Of a stretch of DNA of 64,000 bases, positions 1 through 8,415 are shown one piece after another (position 1 is the stretch's first letter; each line of letters starts with the position of its first letter). A program made the position numbers and the translations under genes. The DNA lies in the NCBI GenBank assembly GCA_000403495.2, contig KE159810.1, positions 771,272 through 835,271 on the forward strand, read 5' to 3'. Under the pieces are notes generated by a model. That model saw nothing but the letters and a program-made list of their open reading frames with translations. It did not search any database and had not been told where the DNA came from. Source of the DNA: Lachnospiraceae bacterium 10-1 (GTDB taxonomy: Bacteria > Bacillota > Clostridia > Lachnospirales > Lachnospiraceae).

Positions 1-175
1 CGGGCATCATAATATCAAGAATAATAAGTGAACAGTTATCTTTATCTTCCTCCAATATCCGCAGTCCTTCTATGCCACCATTAGCAACAACCACACTAAG
101 ATTTTCCTGCTCAATACACTTTGTCATAAGCATACAAAGCTCTTTATCATCATCAATAATCAAAACCTTATTCAT
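1..175 (-). CDS. Response regulator, N-terminal part (runs off left edge)
   Basis: The first 58 codons of a two-component response regulator are visible and the rest lies beyond the left edge. The receiver-domain start is clear: hydrophobic strand LLIDD-type text near residues 4-10 with the acidic trio DDD at 8-10, and a second strand LLILD whose Asp at residue 54 is the expected phosphorylation site, followed by IMMP. Response regulators of this type in conjugative elements usually control cargo genes such as ABC transporters or resistance genes. The start ATG at 173-175 overlaps the end of the next upstream small gene by 8 bases, so the two are probably co-transcribed. The output domain cannot be seen, so the target and subfamily are unknown. 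Confidence 0.85.
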   Translation of the reverse strand, partial: MNKVLIIDDDKELCMLMTKCIEQENLSVVVANGGIEGLRILEEDKDNCSLIILDIMMP

Positions 176-356
176 GTCTTTTCATCCTCTCTTCTCTTAT
201 GCGGGCATCTGCTGGTTTCTCTGCATCTTTTGGTATCATCCAAACCCTGCTAAACCTAATTGCTCCAGCTACCCTTTCCTCTAAACATAAGCGTTGTATT
301 CTCCGTTCCGAAATCTCCCATTTTAAAGATGCTTCTTTTACCGATATATATTCCAT
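168..356 (-). CDS. Small helix-turn-helix DNA-binding protein
   Basis: A 62-residue basic protein. The N-terminus, VKEASLKWEISERRIQRLC, reads as a helix-turn-helix of the excisionase/MerR-like type, and is followed by GAIRFSRVWMIPKDAEKP, a wing-like segment typical of small HTH proteins carried by Clostridia conjugative elements. A GGAGGG ribosome binding site lies about 6 bases before the ATG at 354-356. It overlaps the response regulator start by 8 bases, which suggests translational coupling. In these elements such proteins usually regulate cargo or transfer genes; that role is inferred from family and position, not shown here. Confidence 0.75.
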   Translation of the reverse strand: MEYISVKEASLKWEISERRIQRLCLEERVAGAIRFSRVWMIPKDAEKPADARIREERMKRHE

Positions 357-753
357 TTCTATCCCTCCATCTTTTATCCAATACTAGACGTTTAAACGTC
401 TAATATCAAGTAGAAACTCATTCTTTCTAAAAATTTAATAATTTGCGACACACCCTCCGGGAGTGTCGTGGGTAGAATAGCAAGCACTGCCCATGTCCGG
501 ACACATGGGCGAAATTCCCCATACTTCCCTACCGTCCGTATGATGAAATTTCCATAGGGAAGTATCCCTAACCCTCTTTGGTTTTCTTTGCGTTTTTCTC
601 TGCAAGTCCTTGACCTTCCCACGCAGATTTGCTACAATAACACATGGATAATTCTATCCAAAACAACTGAACAGACACGAAACCAGACTGTTGTAAACCG
701 GACAAGTTACAGCAGTTTTTTTATGCCTAAAAAACAGAAAAGGAGTGTTAAAA
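357..753. other. Non-coding leader with oriT-like hairpins upstream of mobC
   Basis: This stretch contains no convincing gene. It has three perfect inverted repeats in a row: CGACAC/GTGTCG (446-451 and 463-468), GCCCATGT/ACATGGGC (489-496 and 503-510) and TACTTCCCTA/TAGGGAAGTA (522-531 and 555-564). Clustered dyads directly upstream of mobC and the relaxase are where transfer origins sit in Tn1549/Tn4451-like elements, so this is the best oriT candidate in the window. No nick site is assigned. The remaining bases up to 753 carry the mobC leader and its ribosome binding site. Confidence 0.5.
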
Positions 754-1095
754 ATGGCACACAGGACACGCACCAACCGGAATGAATTTCACTTAGATGA
801 CAAGGAGCAGTACATCCTTGACGAGAAGTTTAGGCTGTCCGGCATGAAAAGCAAATCGGCTTTCCTCCGGAAGCTGATTCTATACGGATATGTCTATGAC
901 GTGGATTACAGTTTTTTGCGGGAATACAATACGGAGTTAGGGCGGATCAGTTCAAGTCTGAACCAGATTGCGAAAAGAATTAACAGCACAAACCACATCT
1001 ATCAGGAAGATATGGACGAAGTAAAGGAGTTGATGAAACAGGTATGGCAGTCACAAAAATCCATGCTGTCACAGCAACCGTTGATAAAGCGGTAG
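754..1095 (+). CDS. mobC: MobC-like relaxosome accessory protein
   Basis: A 113-residue basic protein resembling the MobC/ribbon-helix-helix mobilisation proteins that help the relaxase bind and open oriT. The N-terminus is short and basic (HRTRTNRNEFHL). A ribbon-helix-helix-like region follows (DEKFRLSGMKSKSAFLRKLIL), then a helix containing LGRISSSLNQIAKRIN, the typical MobC signature (LxxIGxNLNQIARxxN-like). The ATG at 754 is chosen because AGGAG sits just before it; an upstream in-frame start at 745 has no such site. Its 3' end overlaps the relaxase start by 52 bases, as is usual for this pair in Firmicute elements. The fold is inferred from motif pattern only. Confidence 0.85.
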   Translation: MAHRTRTNRNEFHLDDKEQYILDEKFRLSGMKSKSAFLRKLILYGYVYDVDYSFLREYNTELGRISSSLNQIAKRINSTNHIYQEDMDEVKELMKQVWQSQKSMLSQQPLIKR

Positions 1096-2417
1096 CCTAC
1101 ATATGCAACCCGGACAAAACAGACGGAAGCATCTATATTTCTTCCTATGCCTGTGCGCCGGAAACCGCTGCGATTGACTTCAAATACACCTTAGACCACT
1201 GCCGGGAAAACAGCCCCAATAAAGCCTATCATCTGATACAGGCTTTCGCTCCCGGTGAGGTCAGCTTTGAGGAAGCGCACCAGATCGGGAAAGAACTTGC
1301 GGACAAGGTTTTAGAGGGGAAATATTCTTATGTTGTCACCACACACATTGATAAAGGTCACGTCCATAACCATATCATTTTCTGTGCCGCTGACAACATA
1401 GAGCATGACAAATACCATGATTGCAAACAGAGCTATTACCGCATCCGAAAATTAAGTGACGAGCTGTGCAGCGAGCATAATCTTTCTGTCATTATCCCCG
1501 GTGGGGAGCGTGGGAAAAAATACAACGAATGGCAGGCAGACAAGAACAGCACCGCATGGAAAACACAGATAAGGAAAGACATCAACGCCGCCATAAAATC
1601 ATCCTCCACCTATGAAGAATTTCTGCTCCTGATGCGGGCAAAAGGCTATGAGATAAAAGGAGAAACTTTTGGGGAAGATGCCCTCAAATTTATCTCCTTC
1701 CGTCCAATCGGCAAAGACCGTTTTGTGCGTGGCAGCATCAAGTCACTCGGAAAGGAATACACAAAGGAGCGCATCAAAGAACGGATTGAATTAAAGCGGG
1801 AGCGAAAAGCAGTTATCCCGAAAAGGGATTACGCAAATAAGAGATTAATTGACACCTCTGATGAGAAATTTCAGAACAGTCCGGGGCTGCAGAGGTGGGC
1901 GGCGGTAGAGAATTTAAAGATTGCGGCACAGGCATATAATGAAGCTGGCTCTATAAAAGAACTGGAACAGAAAATCGCTGCCACAGCCGCCACCGGGAAG
2001 GAAGCAAAGCAGACTGTCCGCAAGCTGGAGAACCGCATCAAAGACCTTGCGGAAATCATCAAATATGCGGAGCAGTACAAGGCAAATAAAGCGTATCATA
2101 TCGCCTATAAGAAGTCCAAAAATCCTGACGCTTATTTCCGTAAGCATGAGAGCCAGATCATCCTTTATGGCGGCGCAAGGCGTATGCTGGAACAGGCGGG
2201 CATCCCCTTAAAAGGCTTGAACATTGACAAGCTGAAAGCGGAATATCAGGAGCTGACCGCACAGAAAAAAGAACTGACCGTCACATACAAAAACTGTGAA
2301 AAAGAGCTGAAATCGCTGAACCGGAAACTGGAGAACCTGAACCAGTATTTAGGGCGCACAGAGCCGACAAAAAGCGCACAGGAACAGCCAGACCGGGATA
2401 ATAACCCTGCCCGGTAA
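1044..2417 (+). CDS. Relaxase (MobA/VirD2-type mobilisation nuclease)
   Basis: A 457-residue relaxase of the MOBP type found in Tn1549-like elements. It nicks oriT, stays covalently bound to the 5' end and pilots the strand into the recipient. The metal-binding motif HIDKGHVHNHIIF lies near residues 100-112 with the expected three-histidine pattern, and the N-terminal HAVTATVDKAVAYICNPDKT carries the candidate catalytic tyrosine at the usual place. The C-terminal third is charged and coiled-coil rich (residues about 290-440), typical of the family. The length agrees with intact relatives, so the gene looks complete. It is translated within mobC in another frame and probably coupled to it. No coupling protein or type IV secretion genes remain nearby, so transfer would need help from elsewhere. 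Confidence 0.9.
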   Translation: MAVTKIHAVTATVDKAVAYICNPDKTDGSIYISSYACAPETAAIDFKYTLDHCRENSPNKAYHLIQAFAPGEVSFEEAHQIGKELADKVLEGKYSYVVTTHIDKGHVHNHIIFCAADNIEHDKYHDCKQSYYRIRKLSDELCSEHNLSVIIPGGERGKKYNEWQADKNSTAWKTQIRKDINAAIKSSSTYEEFLLLMRAKGYEIKGETFGEDALKFISFRPIGKDRFVRGSIKSLGKEYTKERIKERIELKRERKAVIPKRDYANKRLIDTSDEKFQNSPGLQRWAAVENLKIAAQAYNEAGSIKELEQKIAATAATGKEAKQTVRKLENRIKDLAEIIKYAEQYKANKAYHIAYKKSKNPDAYFRKHESQIILYGGARRMLEQAGIPLKGLNIDKLKAEYQELTAQKKELTVTYKNCEKELKSLNRKLENLNQYLGRTEPTKSAQEQPDRDNNPAR

Positions 2418-2753
2418 TATCCAGCCCCGAAAAGGCTTTAAAAGCAAAAAAAGCATCGTGGACAGTGTGCATAACTCCCCATTCCTTCCTACTTTATTAT
2501 ATAAATTAAAAAAATTCTTGCAGGCAAGACCATATTCCTGTAATATAGTCTGCAAGTCCGCAAAAAAATAGGAGTGCCGAAGCACCCCCATTTCCTAAAC
2601 CCTCTTGCAAAATTCGCAGTGTTGGTTTATAATCATCTTAGAACCCGAAGGATATTGGAACGTCCGACGGTTGTACAATCGGAAACTTATAATGCGTTAA
2701 AAATCAACGGATTACAGGCTATCCCCTATTGCAGTAGAGGATAGCCTTTTCCG
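2418..2753. other. Intergenic region after the relaxase, with shared terminator hairpin
   Basis: No supported gene lies here. The clear element is a perfect 9-bp inverted repeat AGGCTATCC/GGATAGCCT (2716-2724 and 2739-2747) followed by a T run on the plus strand. It would end transcripts coming from the relaxase side, and it also falls in the 3' region of the toxin gene on the opposite strand. A TATAAT-like box near 2687-2692 on the plus strand could start a short RNA that ends at this hairpin and is antisense to the toxin message. That RNA is inferred. Confidence 0.5.
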
Positions 2754-2837
2754 TTACTTGCGGTTGTTTCTGTTGTCTAAGTATGTTAATGCTGCGAAAA
2801 TGACCAACAGCAGTGTAAGTATCTCAAGTGTGTTCAT
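2754..2837 (-). CDS. 27-residue holin-like toxin (type I toxin family)
   Basis: A 27-residue peptide with a short polar N-terminus, one hydrophobic segment (ILTLLLVIFAALTYL, residues 6-20) and a charged tail (DNRNNRK). This matches the layout of the small putative holin-like toxins (Hol_Tox/TxpA-like) of Firmicute type I toxin-antitoxin systems. A strong GGAGG site stands 5 bases before the ATG at 2835-2837, and a TATAAT box lies upstream near 2928. The gene falls below usual gene-calling limits. A second peptide of the same design occurs at the other end of this element. Activity is not shown, and an antisense RNA would have to be demonstrated. Confidence 0.65.
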   Translation of the reverse strand: MNTLEILTLLLVIFAALTYLDNRNNRK

Positions 2838-2954
2838 ACCGACCTCCTTTCCGTTTCCAGAAAGGACAACCGCAGACTATCCCTACCTGCTCTAATCTGA
2901 CTAAGAGAATTATAGCACGTTATGTCGAATAATGCTATAAAAGATTTGCGTTAA

Positions 2955-3725
2955 TCACTCCGCCGCTTCCAATGCCACCTCTGCAAATTCCGCATCGCTC
3001 ATGGCTTCCAGTTTCCCCAAGACCTGTCCGGCAAGCTCCACCATATCACTGTCCTGTATGTAGGGGATCACATTCTTTATATCGGCAATATTTCCCTGCG
3101 TTGAACCTTCCTCGCCTGCTTCATAGACACCTTCTGCTACCACTCCGGCTTTCAGATATTTGTTTATCAGCCACAGAAGATTTCTGTCCTTAATATACAG
3201 CCCCAGAAACTTCATAAGCCATTCATGGCTCATGTGGTCAAAGAATCCCCTGATGTCTGCGTCCACCACATAGTTAATCCATTCGTTCTGTAATTGACGG
3301 TGGACTTCCTTTATCGCATCATGGCATCCTCTGTTTGGTCTGAACCCATACATACAGTTAAGGAATCTCGGTTCATAAATCGCTTCCAGTATTTTCTTTA
3401 CCGCAAGCTGCACAATCTTGTCCTCGTAAGAGGCAATCCCCAGCGGCCTCATCTTCTCGTTGCTTTTCGGTATATACACCCTTAGCGACGGCAGTGGCTT
3501 GTATGCCTTGTTCTTTAACCGCTCCACCAGATTTGTGATGTTCTCTTCCAGGTGTTCTTCATACTCTGCTTTTGTCACCCTGTCAATCCCTGCTGCCTTC
3601 TTCCCATCCAGTTCCTTATGGCACTGCATGAGCATTTCAGCATTTATCAGATGGTACAGAGAAGTGAACTCTGGCTTCGGCGTTGTCGCCGATATTTCTG
3701 CTATCCTTTCTAATTTTGTTCCCAT
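2955..3725 (-). pseudogene. Group II intron reverse transcriptase, truncated and fused to a foreign C-terminus
   Basis: From the ATG at 3725 (GGAGG seven bases upstream) about 212 codons are clearly a group II intron-encoded maturase/RT: LDGKKAAGIDRVTK, YIPKSNEKMRPLGI, MYGFRPNRGCHDAI, NYVVDADIRGFFD and finally EGSTQGN. The reading then leaves the family at about position 3090 and continues in frame into 44 acidic residues ending FAEVALEAAE, which belong to some other, unrecognised protein. The YxDD catalytic box, maturase domain and endonuclease domain are missing, so the enzyme must be dead. The clean in-frame join points to a deletion that removed the intron 3' half, the downstream exon and part of a further gene. 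Whether the chimera is expressed is unknown. Confidence 0.85.
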
Positions 3726-4207
3726 CAATACCTCCGTTCCTGTGCACGGTTGATGTGTCCTCAGAAAGACCGTTACCATGCAGCCCCCTTCCCTCCACCG
3801 GCATTACCCGGCTTCCATGGTACTATGAGACTATCCGACTGCCTGCCACCCATCCGCTTATCTCCATCTTCTAGTTGATAAAACGTACTTGTTTCCAAGA
3901 AGCAGCAGGCTCTCCCCAGTTGACAATTAACCACAATGTCAAGCATGACTGGCTCTTTGACCCCGCAGTGCCGGACAGTTCTCGCCTTATACGAACTGCC
4001 CGATATTGCTTTCCGCACCAGTTAAGACGTCAGCCCTCTGAACTTCAACATTTCGAGGCTCAATCGCATTGCAGCCCTGCTTGCTCGCTGTCTACGCTTC
4101 GCACCAGCCATTACTGACTGCCACGCAAGACTCGCTACTGCTGGTTGGCTAGACCTTCGCAGACAGGATTTGCACCTGTTAGGTTAATTGCCCTTTGCTG
4201 GGCGCTC
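3090..4207 (-). mobile_element. Group II intron, 5' half only
   Basis: The intron begins at about 4207 with GAGCGCC, close to the usual bacterial GUGYG start, directly inside a membrane-protein gene. The 480 bases from 4207 to 3726 have no gene and correspond to ribozyme domains I to III, and the RT gene opens in domain IV at 3725. Domains V and VI and the 3' splice site are gone, cut off near 3090. Without domain V it cannot splice, so the host gene stays interrupted. The start base is assigned from the consensus and from where the host reading frame ends, so it could be off by a base or two. Confidence 0.8.
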
Positions 4208-4877
4208 AACTGGAATTTGTGCAAGGGATTTTTGAAAATGCGCAGAAAACTAGCAACAAAGCCAAACTTTGTTGTCCCCAATCAAACACACCATTGATTA
4301 TAGCATTAGCAGGTAAAACGGTTGCAACCATAATTGAAATTCCCATAAACAAAAGCGGATTTATCAGCACCCATCTTTTCTTTCCCCATGTTCCTTTTAT
4401 CGCAACACAAAATATAATAATTGATAAAATTATAAAACTTATTGCAGCCAAAAATGCAACACAGATGAATGTAGTAAAAAAGCGTTCACTAATCCGCTTA
4501 GCTAATACTATATTCTCTTCTGCTAGTTGATTATATAGCCACGCGGATATTGCGAATACACAATGGTATAATGTTCCTACAGAGACAAATACAATGGATG
4601 CTATAAAAAACAGTTTATCATATTTACCGACTTTTTCTTTGAGTAAAACAGATATAGCGTAAAACCCACAAAACATTAAAAGAAGTGCAATCACGCCCAA
4701 TAATCCGCCTATAATGAACCTAATAGACGTAGCATTTGACCATTCTTCTGAAAATGCAGGAAAAAGATGAAAAATCCCCACTTTTTCCATAGGGTAAAAG
4801 CAACCCAATAACATATCTCCGCAGAAGCAAAGTACGCTTCCTGCGATTGCAATATAGAACAGCTTTTTTATTGTCAT
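4206..4877 (-). pseudogene. Multipass membrane protein interrupted by the group II intron
   Basis: A 223-residue hydrophobic protein with about six membrane segments (roughly residues 5-27, 53-78, 88-112, 133-160, 170-190 and 200-215). It resembles the uncharacterised DUF6796-type proteins of Clostridia, but this is a weak assignment. The start ATG at 4877 has GGAGG in front. The last sense codons run straight into the intron, and the stop TGA is made from the final exon base plus the first two intron bases. A short C-terminal part is therefore probably lost. It is likely cargo of the conjugative element. The function is unknown. Confidence 0.7.
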
Positions 4878-5067
4878 AGCGCCTCCGTTTTTTTAACAAA
4901 AATTCATGTTCATCGGATTACTCTGTTTTTTCTTCCTTTTGACTTTTCTTCCTTTGAACCAAAATGTGAAATTAACGTTCCATGCTGAACTTTGTCACTT
5001 TGTTAATTACTCCCACTTTATCTGTGCTTTATTATATATCCGTTTTCCCAAAAATGAAAGCGATTTC

Positions 5068-5280
5068 TTATACTTCCTGTTCATCAAAACGGAACTTGAA
5101 TAATGCGGCAACAAGCCGGGATTTTATGTTGTCCTCCGTATCTCTGTTGATATGCCCGTTTTCAATGGCGGCAATTCGGATTCGCTTGCTGTAATGACGT
5201 AAAACCTCGTCCACGGCTTCCGGCTCTCCGCTGGTCGCCCGGACAATCGTTTCATAGGGTAAAAGATTCGGATTCCCCAT
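5068..5280 (-). CDS. Orf8-like small helix-turn-helix protein of conjugative elements
   Basis: A 70-residue protein that starts MGNPNLLPYETIVRATSGEP and contains EAVDEVLRHYSKRIRIAA, the pattern of the short HTH_16 proteins that sit next to the sigma factor gene in Tn916/Tn1549-family elements. A GGAGG site nine bases upstream selects the ATG at 5280, although the frame stays open far upstream. It overlaps the sigma-factor gene by 29 bases on the same strand, so the two were co-translated in the intact element. In relatives this pair takes part in control of excision and transfer. That role is carried over from the family and may be lost here because its partner is frameshifted. Confidence 0.75.
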   Translation of the reverse strand: MGNPNLLPYETIVRATSGEPEAVDEVLRHYSKRIRIAAIENGHINRDTEDNIKSRLVAALFKFRFDEQEV

Positions 5281-5709
5281 ACAAAAGCACCTCCATTTCT
5301 TTGTGCAGAAGCTGTAAAGTCCTGCGGATTTGATACCCGGTCGTACTCCGGCAACGTCCGTACATTTCCCCGATTTCCCGCTGTGTGTAATGCCCGAAAA
5401 AATAAAGGAAAATGATTTCCCGTTCTTCTCCGGCAGAGATAACAGGCCGGCGGCAAGCTCCCCATTCGTGAGGATAACTGTCTGACCGCATATCGTAATG
5501 GGGTGTTCTTCATAGGGTGCTTCAAAATATTCGTCTGTTGTGCCTAAAGGGTAAAACTTTTCTTCTGTGAGGTATTCAAGGGATATTTCTTTTTGCCGCC
5601 GTCTGCTCCTGCCACGCCATGCGTTGATAGCTGCAAAGCGTATGACGGTCTTGAAAAAGCCATTGAACGTATACATGATATGTTCTCTGTATGCTTCTGT
5701 GCAAGGCAT
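5252..5709 (-). pseudogene. Conjugative-element sigma-70-like factor with a one-base frameshift
   Basis: The gene starts at the ATG at 5709 (GGGGG upstream) with FKTVIRFAAINAWRGRSRRR and runs in one frame to ELAAGLLSLPEKN. It continues only in another frame with EREIIFLYFFGHYTQREIGEMYGRC, which is the region-4 helix-turn-helix. The two pieces join perfectly if one base is added in the short A run near 5422-5428. The combined product would be about 152 residues, the usual length for these Tn916-family sigma-like regulators. The break is either a real inactivating deletion or a sequencing error in a homopolymer-like spot. Without region 4 the truncated product should not bind promoters. Confidence 0.8.
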
Positions 5710-5847
5710 AGTTGATTCCCCCTTTCCCCCACATAGGGCGATGCATAGTTTATGGCTGCTTTTATAATTCAAAGGGGCGATAGCAATTTTAACTACCGCC
5801 CCTTGATTACCCATCAACAAAAATGACTTCACTTTTTTTACTAATCA

Positions 5848-6354
5848 TTGGACGATAGAAATGACAATATCAAAATTAGTTTTTCCAGCGTTTCAGTGTC
5901 GGAAACCGATAATTCCATAAATGCTCTTATAGAAATGTCACAGCAAGATTTAATAGTTGCTAATGCCCTTATTGAACGTGGAGACATCATATTATTTAGA
6001 TATGCTTTACAAAATTATTATAGAAAGTCATTTAAAACAATTACTATTAGCGGACTTGGCGAACAATCTAACATGGAAGCTGATGAAAGTAATAAAGTCT
6101 TTCAATATTTAAGTGATGAATTTATCCATGATATATTTAATAATCTCATACATGATAAAGAAATTACTAACTGTTTTATGAGAGAATCTGTTACAGAATA
6201 TTACAGGGCTTTTGAAAATGTTATAGAAGAAAATAACACTCTATTTGAACAGACAGAAAAACGAAAGGAGTTTGTAAAAAAGAATAAAGAATTTATTAAA
6301 AAGCAGATTAGAAAGAATGAAACAACTGATTATTACGAAAATTTTTCAAAATAA
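5848..6354 (+). CDS. AT-rich hypothetical protein, possibly 5'-truncated
   Basis: A 168-codon open frame, clearly richer in A+T than its neighbours and dominated by Asn, Ile, Lys and Glu. The longest reading begins at a TTG at 5848. The first ATG is at 5935 (residue 30), and neither has a good ribosome binding site, which suggests the 5' end was lost when the element was rearranged. The protein is probably mostly helical, and its C-terminus (about 130-160) is a lysine-rich coiled-coil-like helix. No family is recognised. It lies on the opposite strand from the sigma-factor remnant and looks like acquired cargo. Confidence 0.45.
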   Translation: MDDRNDNIKISFSSVSVSETDNSINALIEMSQQDLIVANALIERGDIILFRYALQNYYRKSFKTITISGLGEQSNMEADESNKVFQYLSDEFIHDIFNNLIHDKEITNCFMRESVTEYYRAFENVIEENNTLFEQTEKRKEFVKKNKEFIKKQIRKNETTDYYENFSK

Positions 6355-6492
6355 TAATATTACCTTTTAAGCACTTTCAAGCAAAATCCATTAAATTATG
6401 ATTGTCTTTACCCCTGCTCTATGATAGAATACTCCACAAGGACAACCGTGTTGCAGGGTGGGCTGACCTCTCATTTTTACAGAATGGGGGTG

Positions 6493-6588
6493 ATGCCTAT
6501 GAAAAATCATTTTGATTTTAAGGATTTAATGACCTTTGGTCTTTTCCTTTTGGCATTGCTTACATTCGTTTTTACGTTTTGTAAGTAA
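6493..6588 (+). CDS. 31-residue holin-like toxin (type I toxin family)
   Basis: A 31-residue peptide: polar start MPMKNHFDFKDLMTF, then one membrane segment (GLFLLALLTFVFTFC, residues 16-30) and a terminal Lys. This matches the small putative holin-like toxin family. GGGGG lies 5 bases before the ATG at 6493, and an in-frame ATG at 6499 is an alternative. A TATGAT box upstream near 6421 with a TTGTCT element about 17 bases before it forms a plausible sigma-A promoter. A strong terminator follows at 6605-6650. It is compact and stands alone, like known type I toxin loci. Its antitoxin RNA is not identified. Confidence 0.65.
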   Translation: MPMKNHFDFKDLMTFGLFLLALLTFVFTFCK

Positions 6589-6604
6589 CCATACATAGAA
6601 AAAC

Positions 6605-6650
6605 CACCCCTAAACTTTGACCGAGTACGGGGTGGATTTTTCTATTTCGC
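6605..6650 (+). terminator. Rho-independent terminator after the toxin gene
   Basis: CCACCCC pairs with GGGGTGG across a loop of about 18 bases and is followed by ATTTTTCT. It closes the toxin transcript and lies near the right border of the mobile-element remnant. Confidence 0.75.
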
Positions 6651-6841
6651 ATTTTTGGTCAACCCACCTTGTGGGCGGTTGTTCCTTTTATATGTCTAAT
6701 ATAACATGCTTCTCCTATTTTTTCAAGAAGAAAATCTTTTCCATTACAATTCCATATTCATGGAAAAATCATGGAAATATACATCTTGCACACTTTTATT
6801 ACATTCAAGAAACACTGTATTTATCAGCATTTCAAGCCTTT

Positions 6842-8356
6842 TTATTTGTCAAGACTTTTCATTGTGGGGAACAATAAAACATCCCTGATTGCAGGTGAAT
6901 TAGTAAGCAGCATCACCAGTCTGTCGATGCCATATCCAATTCCTCCGGTAGGCGGCATACCAATTTCCAATGCATTCATAAAGTCTTCGTCAGTGGTGTT
7001 TGCTTCCTCGTCGCCTGCTGCCAATGCTGCTTCCTGAGCTTTAAATCGTTCTCTCTGATCAATAGGATCATTCAATTCAGAGTATGCATTGCACATCTCG
7101 CGTCCGGTAATAAACAATTCAAAACGCTCCACATAATCCGGCTTGTCTGGTTTTCTTTTGGTAAGAGGTGAAATCTCTACCGGATGGTCCATAACAAAGG
7201 TAGGCTGAACCAAATGCCCCTCCACAAATTCTTCAAAGAATAAATTTAGAATATCTCCCTTTGTATGCCTGTCCTCATAATGGACTTCCTTCTCATCTGC
7301 CAGCTTTTTGGCAGCAGCAGTATCAGGAACCTGATCAAAGTCAATACCGGTATACTTTTTCACAGCGTCGATCATAGTCATCCGTTCAAAAGGTTTACCT
7401 AAGTCAATCATTTCCTCTCCATAAGGAACAGTAGTGGTTCCACATACTTCCTGTGCCACATAGCGGAACATGTTCTCCGTCAAGTCCATCATTCCATTAT
7501 AATCCGTATAAGCCTGATACAACTCCATCAACGTAAATTCAGGGTTATGTCTTGTGTCAAGACCTTCATTCCTAAATACGCGGCCGATTTCATAGACTCT
7601 CTCAAGTCCGCCTACGATCAGCCTCTTTAAGTATAATTCCAGTGAAATACGAAGCTTTACGTCTTCATCCAATGCATTAAAATGTGTCTCAAAAGGCCTT
7701 GCGGCAGCACCGCCTGCGTTAGACACCAGCATGGGAGTTTCCACTTCCATAAATCCCTGCTCATCTAAATATCTTCTGATTGCAGTAATAATTTTTGATC
7801 TTTTGACAAAGGTTTCCTTTACCTCTTCATTCATGATCAAATCTGTATATCTCTGGCGGTAACGAATATCCGTATTGGTAAGGCCATGATATTTTTCAGG
7901 CAGAATCTGCAAACTTTTGGATAGCAAAACAATACCTGTTGCATGAATAGAAATTTCCCCTGTTTTTGTTTTAAACACCTCTCCGGTAATTCCTACAATA
8001 TCGCCCACATCATATTTTTTAAAGTCAGCATAAGCCTCCTCACCAACACTGTCTCTTGCCACATAAGACTGAATATTACCCTTCAAATCCTGAATATTGC
8101 AAAAGGAAGCCTTACCCATCACACGCTTCTGCATGATACGTCCGGCAACAGACACTGTACTTCCTTCCATCTGTTCATAATTTTCCTTAATGTCTCTGCT
8201 GTGGGCAGTGACATCATATTTGGTAATCCGAAAGGGATCTTTTCCTGCTTCCTGCAGCGCTGCAAGCTTTTCTCTTCTTACCTTAAGCAGCTGCCCTAAA
8301 TCCTGTTCCTTTTGTGGTTGATTGTCCTGCAATTGATTTTTCTGCTGTTCTGCCAC
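6842..8356 (-). CDS. lysS: Lysine--tRNA ligase, class II
   Basis: Cytoplasmic enzyme that charges tRNA-Lys with lysine using ATP. The N-terminal OB-fold anticodon-binding domain covers about residues 60-150 ([16 protein letters not shown]), followed by the class II catalytic core. Motif 2 ([19 protein letters not shown]) lies near residue 260, and motif 3 ([14 protein letters not shown]) near 475. The 504-residue length is normal. The start is taken as GTG at 8356 because AAAGGAG stands eight bases upstream; the GTG at 8365 would touch that site. It follows greA by 59 bases on the same strand and is likely co-transcribed. It borders the conjugative-element remnant on its 3' side, and its end is intact. 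Confidence 0.97.
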   Translation of the reverse strand: MAEQQKNQLQDNQPQKEQDLGQLLKVRREKLAALQEAGKDPFRITKYDVTAHSRDIKENYEQMEGSTVSVAGRIMQKRVMGKASFCNIQDLKGNIQSYVARDSVGEEAYADFKKYDVGDIVGITGEVFKTKTGEISIHATGIVLLSKSLQILPEKYHGLTNTDIRYRQRYTDLIMNEEVKETFVKRSKIITAIRRYLDEQGFMEVETPMLVSNAGGAAARPFETHFNALDEDVKLRISLELYLKRLIVGGLERVYEIGRVFRNEGLDTRHNPEFTLMELYQAYTDYNGMMDLTENMFRYVAQEVCGTTTVPYGEEMIDLGKPFERMTMIDAVKKYTGIDFDQVPDTAAAKKLADEKEVHYEDRHTKGDILNLFFEEFVEGHLVQPTFVMDHPVEISPLTKRKPDKPDYVERFELFITGREMCNAYSELNDPIDQRERFKAQEAALAAGDEEANTTDEDFMNALEIGMPPTGGIGYGIDRLVMLLTNSPAIRDVLLFPTMKSLDK

Positions 8357-8415
8357 TTCTAACACTCCTTTTCACTGAAAGGCTGCACGCCTGAGATCTT
8401 AGCTACCGTAAAATT

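Noticed and set aside
392-622. 76-codon minus-strand frame upstream of mobC
   Set aside because: It lies over the three dyads of the oriT-like region, has no convincing ribosome binding site and no domain; it is probably an incidental frame.
5710-5832. Upstream extension of the sigma-factor frame (MGNQGAVVKI...)
   Set aside because: The good ribosome binding site is at 5709 and the extra residues do not resemble the family; probably leader sequence.
6600-6841. Attachment site of the element at the 3' end of lysS
   Set aside because: lysS is complete and no direct repeat with another position could be found; the border cannot be fixed from this window.
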